Shown: in pieces, positions 24,054-31,339 of the stretch
Numbering within the stretch: position 1 is the stretch's first letter
Layout of the letters: every line of letters begins with the position of its first letter
Assembly: GCF_025961225.1 (NCBI RefSeq)
Contig: NZ_JAOQNG010000007.1
Location: 322,501-386,500 of the forward strand
Length of the DNA: 64,000 nucleotides
Source of the DNA: Azospirillum canadense
GTDB taxonomy: Bacteria; Pseudomonadota; Alphaproteobacteria; Azospirillales; Azospirillaceae
Direction: 5' to 3'
The notes under the pieces: generated by a model
Seen by the model: only the letters and a program-made list of their open reading frames with translations
The model's database searches: none
Told to the model about the DNA's origin: nothing
Made by a program: the position numbers and the translations under genes

Positions 24054-24518
24054 ATGGACGAACCCATGGGCACGGATGCCCCCGCCGTGGCGCCGCCGGA
24101 CGGCTGGGCATCGGGTGCGCGCGACGACGAGCACGACCATTCGTTCGAACGCGCGCCCGCGGAGATTCACGGCTGCGACGGCATGATCCTACTGCGCGGC
24201 ATCGTTATCCGCCCCAGCCATGCGCTGTGGCGCACCGGCGTCGTCCACATCGCTTTTGTGCCGGACCGGAGCGTGACCGGTGTTTCAACGATCGTGCAAA
24301 TCGTCGACGCCAACGCCCGCCTGTTCCCCATGCAGGAACGGCTGACGGTGCGGATCGCCGGTGCGGTGGATCGAACGCTGCGCCCGCTGGGCGTCGCCGT
24401 CACGGTCGAGGTGGCGCACCAAGCCGCAATCGTGACCACCAGCCGAACGCTCGGCATCTTCCGCAGCGACGCTGACCTGCGGCGCGAATTTCGCAGCCTG
24501 ATTCACCAGCACCCGTGA
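24054..24518 (+). CDS. Divergent GTP cyclohydrolase I (FolE)-like protein lacking the zinc site
   Basis: The 154-residue protein resembles the C-terminal two thirds of FolE: GVVHIAFVPDRSVTGVSTI near 62, then the MQERLTVRIAGAV helix near 93, PLGVAVTVEVAHQAA near 111, and LGIFRSDADLRREFRSLI near 133. In active FolE the first zinc motif is CEHH and the second Cys lies in a CMMMRG-like loop. Here those positions read PSHA and HQAA, so zinc ligands appear lost, and the N-terminal helices are shortened. The start at 24054 follows AGAGG; 24015 is possible. It is therefore probably not a GTP cyclohydrolase, perhaps a repurposed pterin-fold protein. It lies 740 bases upstream of xoxF. Confidence 0.72.
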   Translation: MDEPMGTDAPAVAPPDGWASGARDDEHDHSFERAPAEIHGCDGMILLRGIVIRPSHALWRTGVVHIAFVPDRSVTGVSTIVQIVDANARLFPMQERLTVRIAGAVDRTLRPLGVAVTVEVAHQAAIVTTSRTLGIFRSDADLRREFRSLIHQHP

Positions 24519-24537
24519 GGGAGCCCCCTGGCGGAGG

Positions 24538-24732
24538 TCAGGCCGAGGGCTGTTCGCATTGCCACCGTCGGACGTTCCAGTTCGGATGCTCCATGAGCCA
24601 ACGCACGACGTGGAAGTAGCCGCCGTGGGTGCAATCCATCGCCGTCGCGAAACGCTCGATCGAGGGTGGGCGTTCGATTGTGCATTGGTCCGGCTGTGCC
24701 GCCAGGCAAACCACCAAAACGAGTTCGAACAT
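24538..24732 (-). CDS. Small Cys-containing protein, paralogue of 23522-23740
   Basis: The 64-residue product starts MFELVLVVCLAAQPDQC and ends with a WLMEHPNWNVRRWQC segment. The hydrophobic start suggests export or membrane association. AGGA precedes the ATG. It has the same Cys and Trp layout as the gene at 23522, and the two paralogues flank the FolE-like gene. Function is unknown. Confidence 0.7.
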   Translation of the reverse strand: MFELVLVVCLAAQPDQCTIERPPSIERFATAMDCTHGGYFHVVRWLMEHPNWNVRRWQCEQPSA

Positions 24733-25259
24733 GGACGTCTATTCCTGAAATGATTGTGATTGATACCGCACTTCCCGCAAAGACTGCCAAAGCGGGTGAG
24801 TGTCGGGATCATTGCATCAACAGGCGCGGGCGCAGTTTGCCAACTGCATATCGCGATATAGATCGCCTTCAAAGATCGACCATAATTTCGCGCTGCTGTG
24901 CAGCAAAAATTGCTGCTCCGCACAATGATCGCGCGGCACTGAAAAGAAATACGACGAAAAAATGAATTTCAAAGGATTCGCGATTTACCACCTATTCGTG
25001 ATCATACCCGGCGCAAATTGTCAGGATTGCCCCTCTGGCCGTTTTCTATTTCAGCAACGTCTTGACGAAAACGCCGCCCCAACATAGCATTAAGTCCTAA
25101 TTTGGCGCCGATCATTCTGAGCTTTCAATTCGGAATGAGACGTTTTGCGCGACAAAACCGCTGTGCATTCAGTCCCACGACCATAAGAACGAACCCATCG
25201 GTCTCTGGGTACCCATTGGTTATTGGGTAACAATAAGGGCCACCACGGGAGGAAGCGTC
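24733..25259 (+). promoter_or_regulatory. xoxF upstream region with sigma70-like promoter and structured leader
   Basis: No gene is supported in this 527-base stretch. TTGACG (25062-25067), 17 bases, and TAGCAT (25085-25090) form a good sigma70-like promoter, implying a leader of about 160 bases. The leader has a 6-bp hairpin GTTTTG-CGCGA-CAAAAC near 25142, a TGGGTACCCA palindrome near 25207 and a repeated TGGGTA. GGAGGAAGCGTC precedes the ATG of xoxF. Regulation by lanthanides or by a two-component system is known for xoxF elsewhere; here no regulator gene is in the window. Confidence 0.55.
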
Positions 25260-27143
25260 ATGAAGGTCTTGTCTCGATGGCTTCTGGCGTCAGTCGCTGT
25301 ACTCGCAGCCGGTTCCGCCTCTGCGAACGACAGCATTCTTAAAAACCAGGCGAACCCCAACAACTGGGCGTCCCAGCTCGGCAACTACGCCGGGCAACGG
25401 TACAGCCCGCTCGAACAGATCAACACAAACAACGTCAAGAACATGCAAGTCGCATGGTCGTTCTCGACCGGCGTCCTGCGCGGCCATGAAGGGGGGCCGA
25501 TCGTCGTCGGGGACGTAATGTACATTCACACGCCGTTCCCGAACAAGGTCTTTGCGTTGGACCTGAACAATCCCGGGCGCGTGATCTGGAAGTATGAATC
25601 CGTCCAGGATCCGACCGTGATCCCGATCATGTGCTGCGACACGGTCAACCGCGGCGTCGCCGTCGCGGACGGCAAGGTGTTCCTGGCGCAGGCGGACAAC
25701 ACGTTGGTCGCACTGGACGCGAACACCGGCAAGGAGATCTGGAAAGCCAAGAACGGCGATCACACCAAGGGCGAATCGCTGACGGCGGCCCCGCTGGTCG
25801 TGAAGGACAAGGTCTTCGTCGGCATCAGCGGCGGCGAGTTCGGCGTGCGCGGCCACCTGACCGCCTACGACACGAACACTGGCAAGATGGTCTGGCGGGC
25901 CTTCTCCACCGGCCCCGACGCGGACGTGAAGATCGACCCGTCGAAGACGACGATGATGGGCAAGCCCATCGGCCAGAAGGACCTCGGCGTTTCCACATGG
26001 CCGGGCGAGGAGTGGAAGCGGGGCGGCGGGACGACGTGGGGCTGGTACACCTACGATCCCGAACTGAACCTCATCTACTACGGCACCGGCAACCCCGGCA
26101 CCTGGAACCCGACGCAGCGCGCCGTCGACAAGGACCGGAGCAAGAGCGACAACAAATGGTCGATGACCATCTTCGCCCGTGACCCCGACACCGGCGAGGC
26201 GAAGTGGGTCTACCAGAAGACGCCGTTCGACGAGTGGGACTTTGACGGCGTGAACGAAAACATCCTGGCCAACATCAACATGAACGGCCAGCAGCGCAAG
26301 GTCCTGGTCAACTTCGACCGCAACGGCTTCGCCTACACGCTCGACCGGGCGACCGGCGAACTGCTCGTCGCGCAGAAGTTCGATCCGACGGTCAACTGGG
26401 CAACCGACGTCGACATGAAGACCGGGCGTCCGAACGTCGTCGACAAATACAGCACCTTCGCCAACGGCGAGGACAAGAACACCACCGCGGTCTGCCCGGC
26501 GGCGCTGGGCAGCAAGGACCAGCAGCCGGCGTCCTTCTCGCCGGACACCGGCCTGTTCTATGTCCCGACGAACCACATCTGCATGGACTACGAGCCCTTC
26601 TCGGTCTCCTACACGGCCGGGCAAGCCTACGTCGGATCGACCGTGTCCATGTACCCGACGCCGAACTCCCACGGCGGCATGGGCAACTTCATCGCCTGGG
26701 ACGCGGCGGCCGGCAAGATCGTCTGGTCGCGGCCGGAGCGGTTCGCGGTGTGGAGCGGCGCCCTGTCGACCAAGGGCGGCGTCGCCTACTACGGCACGCT
26801 GGAAGGCTACCTCGTCGCCGTCGACATGAAGGACGGCAAGGAGCTGTGGCGGTTCAAGACGCCGTCCGGCATCATCGGCAACATCAACACCTACACCCAC
26901 AACGGCAAGCAGTATGTGGCCGTTCTCTCGGGTGTCGGCGGCTGGGCGGGCATCGGCCTTGCCGCGGGCCTGACCCAGGAAGCCGGGGCCCAGGCGTGGC
27001 ACAACGCGGTCCATCCCGGCCATGCCGAAGGAACGGGGGTGGCCACGGCCGGCCTCGGAGCGGTCGGCGCCCACCAGTCGCTGGGCGAGTACACCCAGCT
27101 CGGCGGCGTCCTGACGGTGTTCCACGTTCCGGACCAGAAGTGA
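25260..27143 (+). CDS. xoxF: PQQ-dependent, lanthanide-type methanol dehydrogenase XoxF
   Basis: The 627-residue periplasmic quinoprotein oxidises methanol to formaldehyde, with electrons passing to XoxG. A signal peptide spans about 1-22 (ending SASA). The eight-bladed propeller shows the adjacent-Cys pair C125-C126, Glu193 (ISGGEFGVRG), Asn278 (YGTGNPG), and D327/D329 in FDEWDFDGVNE. The Asp two residues after the catalytic Asp is the hallmark of Ln-dependent XoxF rather than Ca-dependent MxaF. Length and layout fit XoxF clade 5. A terminator follows, so it may be transcribed at higher level than xoxG. It is the anchor of the methylotrophy island. Confidence 0.97.
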   Translation: MKVLSRWLLASVAVLAAGSASANDSILKNQANPNNWASQLGNYAGQRYSPLEQINTNNVKNMQVAWSFSTGVLRGHEGGPIVVGDVMYIHTPFPNKVFALDLNNPGRVIWKYESVQDPTVIPIMCCDTVNRGVAVADGKVFLAQADNTLVALDANTGKEIWKAKNGDHTKGESLTAAPLVVKDKVFVGISGGEFGVRGHLTAYDTNTGKMVWRAFSTGPDADVKIDPSKTTMMGKPIGQKDLGVSTWPGEEWKRGGGTTWGWYTYDPELNLIYYGTGNPGTWNPTQRAVDKDRSKSDNKWSMTIFARDPDTGEAKWVYQKTPFDEWDFDGVNENILANINMNGQQRKVLVNFDRNGFAYTLDRATGELLVAQKFDPTVNWATDVDMKTGRPNVVDKYSTFANGEDKNTTAVCPAALGSKDQQPASFSPDTGLFYVPTNHICMDYEPFSVSYTAGQAYVGSTVSMYPTPNSHGGMGNFIAWDAAAGKIVWSRPERFAVWSGALSTKGGVAYYGTLEGYLVAVDMKDGKELWRFKTPSGIIGNINTYTHNGKQYVAVLSGVGGWAGIGLAAGLTQEAGAQAWHNAVHPGHAEGTGVATAGLGAVGAHQSLGEYTQLGGVLTVFHVPDQK

Positions 27144-27153
27144 TCGGCAAACT

Positions 27154-27191
27154 GCCCCCGGTGCGACAACGCACCGGGGGCTTTGCTTTTT
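27154..27191 (+). terminator. Rho-independent terminator between xoxF and xoxG
   Basis: An 11-bp perfect stem (GCCCCCGGTGC with its complement, loop GACAAC) is followed by TTTGCTTTTT, 10 bases past the xoxF stop. It would limit read-through into xoxG and the cofactor genes. Confidence 0.88.
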
Positions 27192-27229
27192 CGCCTTCCG
27201 ATTGCGACCTGATCCGAGCAAGGAATTCC

Positions 27230-27682
27230 ATGTTGATGAAGCGCAGATTTGGTATTTTGACCGGCATCCTCGCGGCGGGCATCGGCGCGCTTGCCTGCGC
27301 CACCGCCTTCGCGGAGGACGACGCGCCCGTCACCCCCGACGGAACGCCGGCCTACATCGTCAAGGACGGTCAGGTGGACAAGGGGACCTACAACGGTTAC
27401 CGGCGGTTCCACGCGACCTGCCACGTGTGCCACGGCTTCGACGCGTCGGGATCGTCCTTCGCCCCCAGTCTGGCGGACTCGCTGAAGCGCCTGAGCTATG
27501 ACGACTTCAAGGAGGTCGTCGTCAACGGCCGCCAGAACCAGGGCGCCACCGGCGACAAGGTGATGCCGTCCTTCGGCCTGGACCCGAACATCATGAACAA
27601 CCTGGACGACATCTACCGCTACCTGAAGGCACGGGCGGACGGCGCGCTGCCCGGAGGACGCCCGCAACGCATCGGCGGCTGA
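27230..27682 (+). CDS. xoxG: Cytochrome c, XoxG-type electron acceptor of XoxF
   Basis: The 150-residue periplasmic class I cytochrome c has a signal peptide (about 1-28), one haem motif CHVCH at 64-68, and a candidate axial Met112 in KVMPSFG. It would take electrons from XoxF. The ATG at 27230 is followed by a second ATG two codons on. Position directly between xoxF and the xoxJ-type gene is the classical xoxFGJ order. The long plus-strand reading upstream in this frame is a shadow of xoxF. Confidence 0.94.
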   Translation: MLMKRRFGILTGILAAGIGALACATAFAEDDAPVTPDGTPAYIVKDGQVDKGTYNGYRRFHATCHVCHGFDASGSSFAPSLADSLKRLSYDDFKEVVVNGRQNQGATGDKVMPSFGLDPNIMNNLDDIYRYLKARADGALPGGRPQRIGG

Positions 27683-27726
27683 AGTCTTGACGGCTGAAGT
27701 TCTGGCGACCGACCTGGGGAAGGCCA

Positions 27727-29034
27727 ATGGCACATCCAGCGACACGCATTTGCATGGCGGCTCTTCTGGCGGGCGCCGCGACTTCCCCGGCGTTCGCCGT
27801 CGAGGTGACGGAGCGCGAGGCCGTGCGCGTCTGCGCCGACGGGAACCTGCTGCCCTTTTCCAACGAGAAGATGGAGGGGTTTGAGAACGAGATCGCCCGG
27901 CTCATCGGCGAGGATTTGAAAAGGCCGGTGACCTACACCTGGTGGCCCCAGACCATCGGCTTCGTCCGCAACACTCTGGGCTCCCGGAAATGCGACCTCG
28001 TGATGGGCACGGCGTCCGGCGAAGAGCTGATGCAGAACACCAATCCCTATTACCGCACCGTCTACGCCCTGGTCTACCGCACCAAATCCGGCATCCGGGC
28101 GGAGTCCGTGGGCGATCCCGCGCTGAAGGACGCCCGCATCGGCGTGGTGGAGCGGACGCCGGCCGTGAACCTCCTGCGCCGCTACGGCCTCACCAAGACC
28201 GAGCCATACCAGCTCAACACCGACACGCGCGTGAACAACCCGGCCCGCGACGCCATCGAGGACGTGGCGACCGGGAAGACCGACGCGGCGGTGATCTGGG
28301 GGCCGATCGCCGGCTACTTCGCGGCCCAGCAGTCGGAACCGCTGACCGTCGTGCCGCTGATGAAGGAACCGGCGGCCGCCCACCTTCAGTTCAACATCTC
28401 CATGGGCATCCGCGGCGACGAGCCGGAATGGAAGCACTGGCTGAACGATTTCATCAAGCGCCGCCAGGACGACATCGACCGCATCCTGCTGCGCTATCAC
28501 GTGCCGATTATCGGCCCGGACGGGACGCTGAAGGCCGCCGACGCGTCGGCGCCGCCCGGCTACCGCATGGACAATTACCGCGCGCCGACGCCGGCCGGCC
28601 TGTCCGGCGCGTCCACCGTGACGTTGGGGGAATTGCGCGGGCTGATCGAACGCCATCCGGACACGCGGCTGGTCGACGTGATGCCGATGCCGCCGCGCCC
28701 GGCGGACCGTGCGCCGCCGGCCGTGTGGGCGCCCCCGCCCCGCCGCAGCCTGCCGGGCGCGGTCTGGCTGCCCAACGTCGGCTACGGCACCCTGTCCGCC
28801 GACCAGGAACGCTATTTCCGCGCCGGGCTGGATGCCATGAGCAAGGCGGAGCGCCCACCGAAGCTGGTCTTCTTCTGCGAGCCGGACTGCTGGATGTCGT
28901 GGAACGCGGCCAAGCGCGCCGTGGAATGGGGTTATAGCAACGTCTATTGGTACGCCGACGGCGCGACCCGCTGGCAGGAGGCGGGCTACGCGCTGGAGAC
29001 GGTGCAGCCCTTCGCCGGCGGCGCGTCGAATTGA
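27727..29034 (+). CDS. xoxJ: XoxJ-type periplasmic binding protein fused to a CxxxCW rhodanese-like domain
   Basis: This 435-residue exported protein has a signal peptide (about 1-24). Residues about 25-270 are the solute-binding-like fold of XoxJ/MxaJ (VRVCADGNLLPFSNEKMEG near 34, WWPQTIGFVRNTLG near 75, IGVVERTPAVN near 140). XoxJ is thought to help activate XoxF. From about 295 a rhodanese-like domain follows, ending with FFCEPDCWMSWNAAKRAVEW near 380. That Cys/Trp motif marks the PQQ-associated CxxCW proteins, usually separate genes. The single ORF is therefore a natural fusion. It starts 45 bases after xoxG. Catalytic activity of the rhodanese part is unproven. Confidence 0.9.
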   Translation: MAHPATRICMAALLAGAATSPAFAVEVTEREAVRVCADGNLLPFSNEKMEGFENEIARLIGEDLKRPVTYTWWPQTIGFVRNTLGSRKCDLVMGTASGEELMQNTNPYYRTVYALVYRTKSGIRAESVGDPALKDARIGVVERTPAVNLLRRYGLTKTEPYQLNTDTRVNNPARDAIEDVATGKTDAAVIWGPIAGYFAAQQSEPLTVVPLMKEPAAAHLQFNISMGIRGDEPEWKHWLNDFIKRRQDDIDRILLRYHVPIIGPDGTLKAADASAPPGYRMDNYRAPTPAGLSGASTVTLGELRGLIERHPDTRLVDVMPMPPRPADRAPPAVWAPPPRRSLPGAVWLPNVGYGTLSADQERYFRAGLDAMSKAERPPKLVFFCEPDCWMSWNAAKRAVEWGYSNVYWYADGATRWQEAGYALETVQPFAGGASN

Positions 29035-29053
29035 CCTTTAAAAGAGGCACTGG

Positions 29054-29653
29054 TCAATCCAATCGGGCGGCGATCTCCCGCGCGATGCGGCCGGCCTTCT
29101 GCTCCAGCTGGACCGGCTGGTCGCAGAGCGCCGACTGGTAGCGCCGCCGCTCGTCGAGGATGCGCCGCCGCCACGCGATCTCCTCCCTCAACGGTGCCGC
29201 TTCCGGCGCGTCGGCCGGCAGTTCCTGCAAGCGGGTCAACGCCTTGTCAATGCTGTCCAGCAGTTCGCGCTGCTGGTGGGCGTAGCGGTGGATGGCGGCG
29301 ATCGCAGCACCACGGTCGCGGTTGAGCGCGTCGAACGCCCCGGCGAACAGAGCGGTCAGGGTCGCGTTGCGGTCCGGTCCCAGGCCGTCGGCGAAGCGGT
29401 CGATGGCCTCCTCTTCCTGCTCGGCCTCGGTCCGGCGGTTGAGGATGCGCTTCAGCACCGGCTCGACGCCGGGGATGTCGCGCCAATCGTCCGTTTTTCC
29501 GTCGATGGCATCGCCGGACCAGATCTGGCCGGGCGACAGCGTCGGAACCAGGATTTGAACGCAGGGCCAGTCCGGATCGCGCTCGGCCGCCTGGGCCAAG
29601 GCCGGCGCCAGGGCGAGGAATGCGGCGGCGAGGAGAGTGGTGCGGTGACGCAT
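29054..29653 (-). CDS. Exported hypothetical protein of the methanol cluster
   Basis: The 199-residue product has a signal peptide (ALAPALAQAAE) and an N-terminal DPDWPCVQ motif with a Cys; a second Cys lies near the C-terminus (SALCDQPV), so a single disulfide is likely. The middle is a charged, probably helical region (NRRTEAEQEEEAIDRFADGL). The start at 29653 is MRHRTTLL; a longer start at 29689 is less likely. Such DPDWPC proteins recur next to quinoprotein dehydrogenase genes, but no function is established. It is antisense to the operon flow and convergent with the xoxJ-type gene. Confidence 0.72.
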   Translation of the reverse strand: MRHRTTLLAAAFLALAPALAQAAERDPDWPCVQILVPTLSPGQIWSGDAIDGKTDDWRDIPGVEPVLKRILNRRTEAEQEEEAIDRFADGLGPDRNATLTALFAGAFDALNRDRGAAIAAIHRYAHQQRELLDSIDKALTRLQELPADAPEAAPLREEIAWRRRILDERRRYQSALCDQPVQLEQKAGRIAREIAARLD

Positions 29654-29730
29654 GACCGGATTCTGATCGAGGACCGCAGGCTTGCCCATCCGCGCATTCG
29701 GATAAGCTCGACCAATAAGGCAGGGGCTTC

Positions 29731-30225
29731 ATGAGGATTTGCGTCGCCGCCTTCATCGTCCTGGCAGTGCCGTTCGCACCGGCCATGGCCGACGCGCCGC
29801 CCAAGGTGCTCGTCTTCGAGCTGGAACTGGTGGACACCAGCCAGGAGGGGCAGCAGCCGGACCATCCCGGGCGCCTGGAACGGGTGACCGCGCTGCTGCG
29901 CGACGGGCTGAAGGAGGGCGGGCGCTACGCGGTGACCGCTGTGCGCGACAGCGCCGTCGCGGCGGAGGTTCCGCCGTCGCTCCAGTCCTGCAACGGCTGC
30001 GAGGTCGACCTGGGGCGGCGGGCGGGCGCGGACATCGTGGTGACGGGATTCATCCATAAGATCAGCACCCTGATCCTGAACATCCAGATTACAATGCGCC
30101 GTGTCAGCACCAACGACATCGTCGCCGTCGGAAACGCGGACATCCGCGGCGACAACGAGCGGTCGTGGCGGCGCGGCGTCGAATGGCTGCTGCGCCATCG
30201 TCTTATGACCGCCGAAGAGCCCTGA
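29731..30225 (+). CDS. DUF3280/DUF2380-type exported protein
   Basis: This 164-residue exported protein has a signal peptide (about 1-21). The mature part reads as a Rossmann-like domain: KVLVFELELVDTSQEG near 25, ERVTALLRDGL, then a CNGC pair near 89 and DIVVTGFIHKISTLILNI near 105. Members of this family are common in PQQ-dependent alcohol oxidation clusters, where their role is unknown. GGGGCTTC-type RBS evidence is weak. It is divergent from the DPDWPC gene and is followed after 54 bases by the pterin gene, so it may begin the cofactor operon. Confidence 0.78.
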   Translation: MRICVAAFIVLAVPFAPAMADAPPKVLVFELELVDTSQEGQQPDHPGRLERVTALLRDGLKEGGRYAVTAVRDSAVAAEVPPSLQSCNGCEVDLGRRAGADIVVTGFIHKISTLILNIQITMRRVSTNDIVAVGNADIRGDNERSWRRGVEWLLRHRLMTAEEP

Positions 30226-30279
30226 ACAACGCCGAGGCGGGGGAGCTTCGCCCCTGCCCATTGCGGGGAGGAGGATGGC

Positions 30280-30702
30280 TTGGCCGACGACGCACTGCTG
30301 TCTTATGTGCCGTACCGGCCGGCGGCGAGCCGCACCCGGTATTACGACATCACGCTCCGCGACTATGTCGACCAGTTCAAGATCGGGGTCTGGGAGCGGG
30401 AGAAGGGGCGCACGCAGCGCGTCCGCATCAACGTCACGCTGACGCTGCCCTGGCCAGATCAGTCCATGACGGACAATCTGGACGAGGTGCTGTCCTACGA
30501 TTTCCTGATCGACGGCATCCGCGCGCTGCGCGACGGCGAGCATGTGCACCTCGTTGAAACGCTGGGCGACCGCATCCTCGCCTTGTGCTTTTCGATCCCG
30601 GAGGTGACCAAGGCGCGCGTCCAGGTGGAGAAGCTGGACGTGGTGCCGGAATCCGGCGGCGTGGGCGTGGTCATCGAGCGTTCCCGAGCTGACGGGGCAT
30701 GA
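30280..30702 (+). CDS. Dihydroneopterin aldolase-like protein (H4MPT biosynthesis)
   Basis: The 140-residue FolB-type tunnel-fold protein starts at a TTG at 30280, preceded by GGGGAGGAGG; a nearby ATG is out of frame. Landmarks are YDITLRDYVDQFKIGVWEREKG near 22, the LSYDFLIDGIRAL region and LVETLGDRILALCF near 90, which carries the catalytic-site Glu. In H4MPT-containing methylotrophs a dihydroneopterin aldolase makes the hydroxymethyl-dihydropterin precursor. It is upstream of other H4MPT genes, supporting that role; folate synthesis is an alternative. Confidence 0.85.
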   Translation: MADDALLSYVPYRPAASRTRYYDITLRDYVDQFKIGVWEREKGRTQRVRINVTLTLPWPDQSMTDNLDEVLSYDFLIDGIRALRDGEHVHLVETLGDRILALCFSIPEVTKARVQVEKLDVVPESGGVGVVIERSRADGA

Positions 30703-30712
30703 AGGGGGGCTC

Positions 30713-31339
30713 ATGAGCAGCGCCCCGCTGTGGGTCGTGAAGCTGGGCGGCAGCCTGTGGCGCGCCCCGGAGTTGCGCCGCTGGCTTGAAATCCTGGCGG
30801 CGGCGCGGCGCGTTCGGGTCGTGATCGTCCCGGGCGGCGGCCCCTTCGCCGACGCCGTGCGCGAGGCCCAACCGGCGCTCGGCTTCGGCGACCGCGCGGC
30901 GCACCGCATGGCCCTGCTGGCGATGGAGCAGTACGGCACCGCGCTGGCTGATTTGGAACCACGGCTGAACCCCGCCCGCACCATCGCCGATCTGCGCGGC
31001 CAACCCAGCCCGACCGTTTGGATGCCGCTCCCCCTGGCGGAAAGCGCCGATGTCGCCGAAAGCTGGGACGTCACGTCGGACACGCTGGCGGTCTGGCTGG
31101 CCGGCGCGCTCGCCGCCTCCTGCGCGGTGCTGGTCAAGTCCGCCCCCTTGCCGGACGGAGCCTCGCCCGTGCACGGCCTCGTCGCGGACGGCGTCGTCGA
31201 CCCGGCGTTGCCGGACCGGATGGCCCGCTTCGACGGGACCGTCTGGTGCGTGTCGCGGGACGAACACCGGCGGTTCGCGGAGGCGCTGGACCAGGGCAGC
31301 CCCTGCGGCACCCGCCTGACCGGTGATCCCAATGCCTGA
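30713..31339 (+). CDS. Amino acid kinase-fold protein (MfnE-like, methanofuran synthesis)
   Basis: The 208-residue protein opens with the kinase motif VVKLGGSLW and continues with VVIVPGGGPFADAVREAQ near 38, the phosphate- and substrate-binding loops of the aspartate/uridylate kinase fold. It is shorter than most family members. MfnE phosphorylates aminomethylfuran intermediates of methanofuran, and homologues lie in methylotroph H4MPT/methylofuran clusters next to MfnB as here. The exact assignment is inferred. It overlaps the start of the next gene by a few bases. Confidence 0.8.
   Translation: MSSAPLWVVKLGGSLWRAPELRRWLEILAAARRVRVVIVPGGGPFADAVREAQPALGFGDRAAHRMALLAMEQYGTALADLEPRLNPARTIADLRGQPSPTVWMPLPLAESADVAESWDVTSDTLAVWLAGALAASCAVLVKSAPLPDGASPVHGLVADGVVDPALPDRMARFDGTVWCVSRDEHRRFAEALDQGSPCGTRLTGDPNA

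Noticed and set aside
25290..27221. 643-residue minus-strand ORF
   Set aside because: Antisense of xoxF, Asp/Val/Arg-rich and without recognisable motifs.
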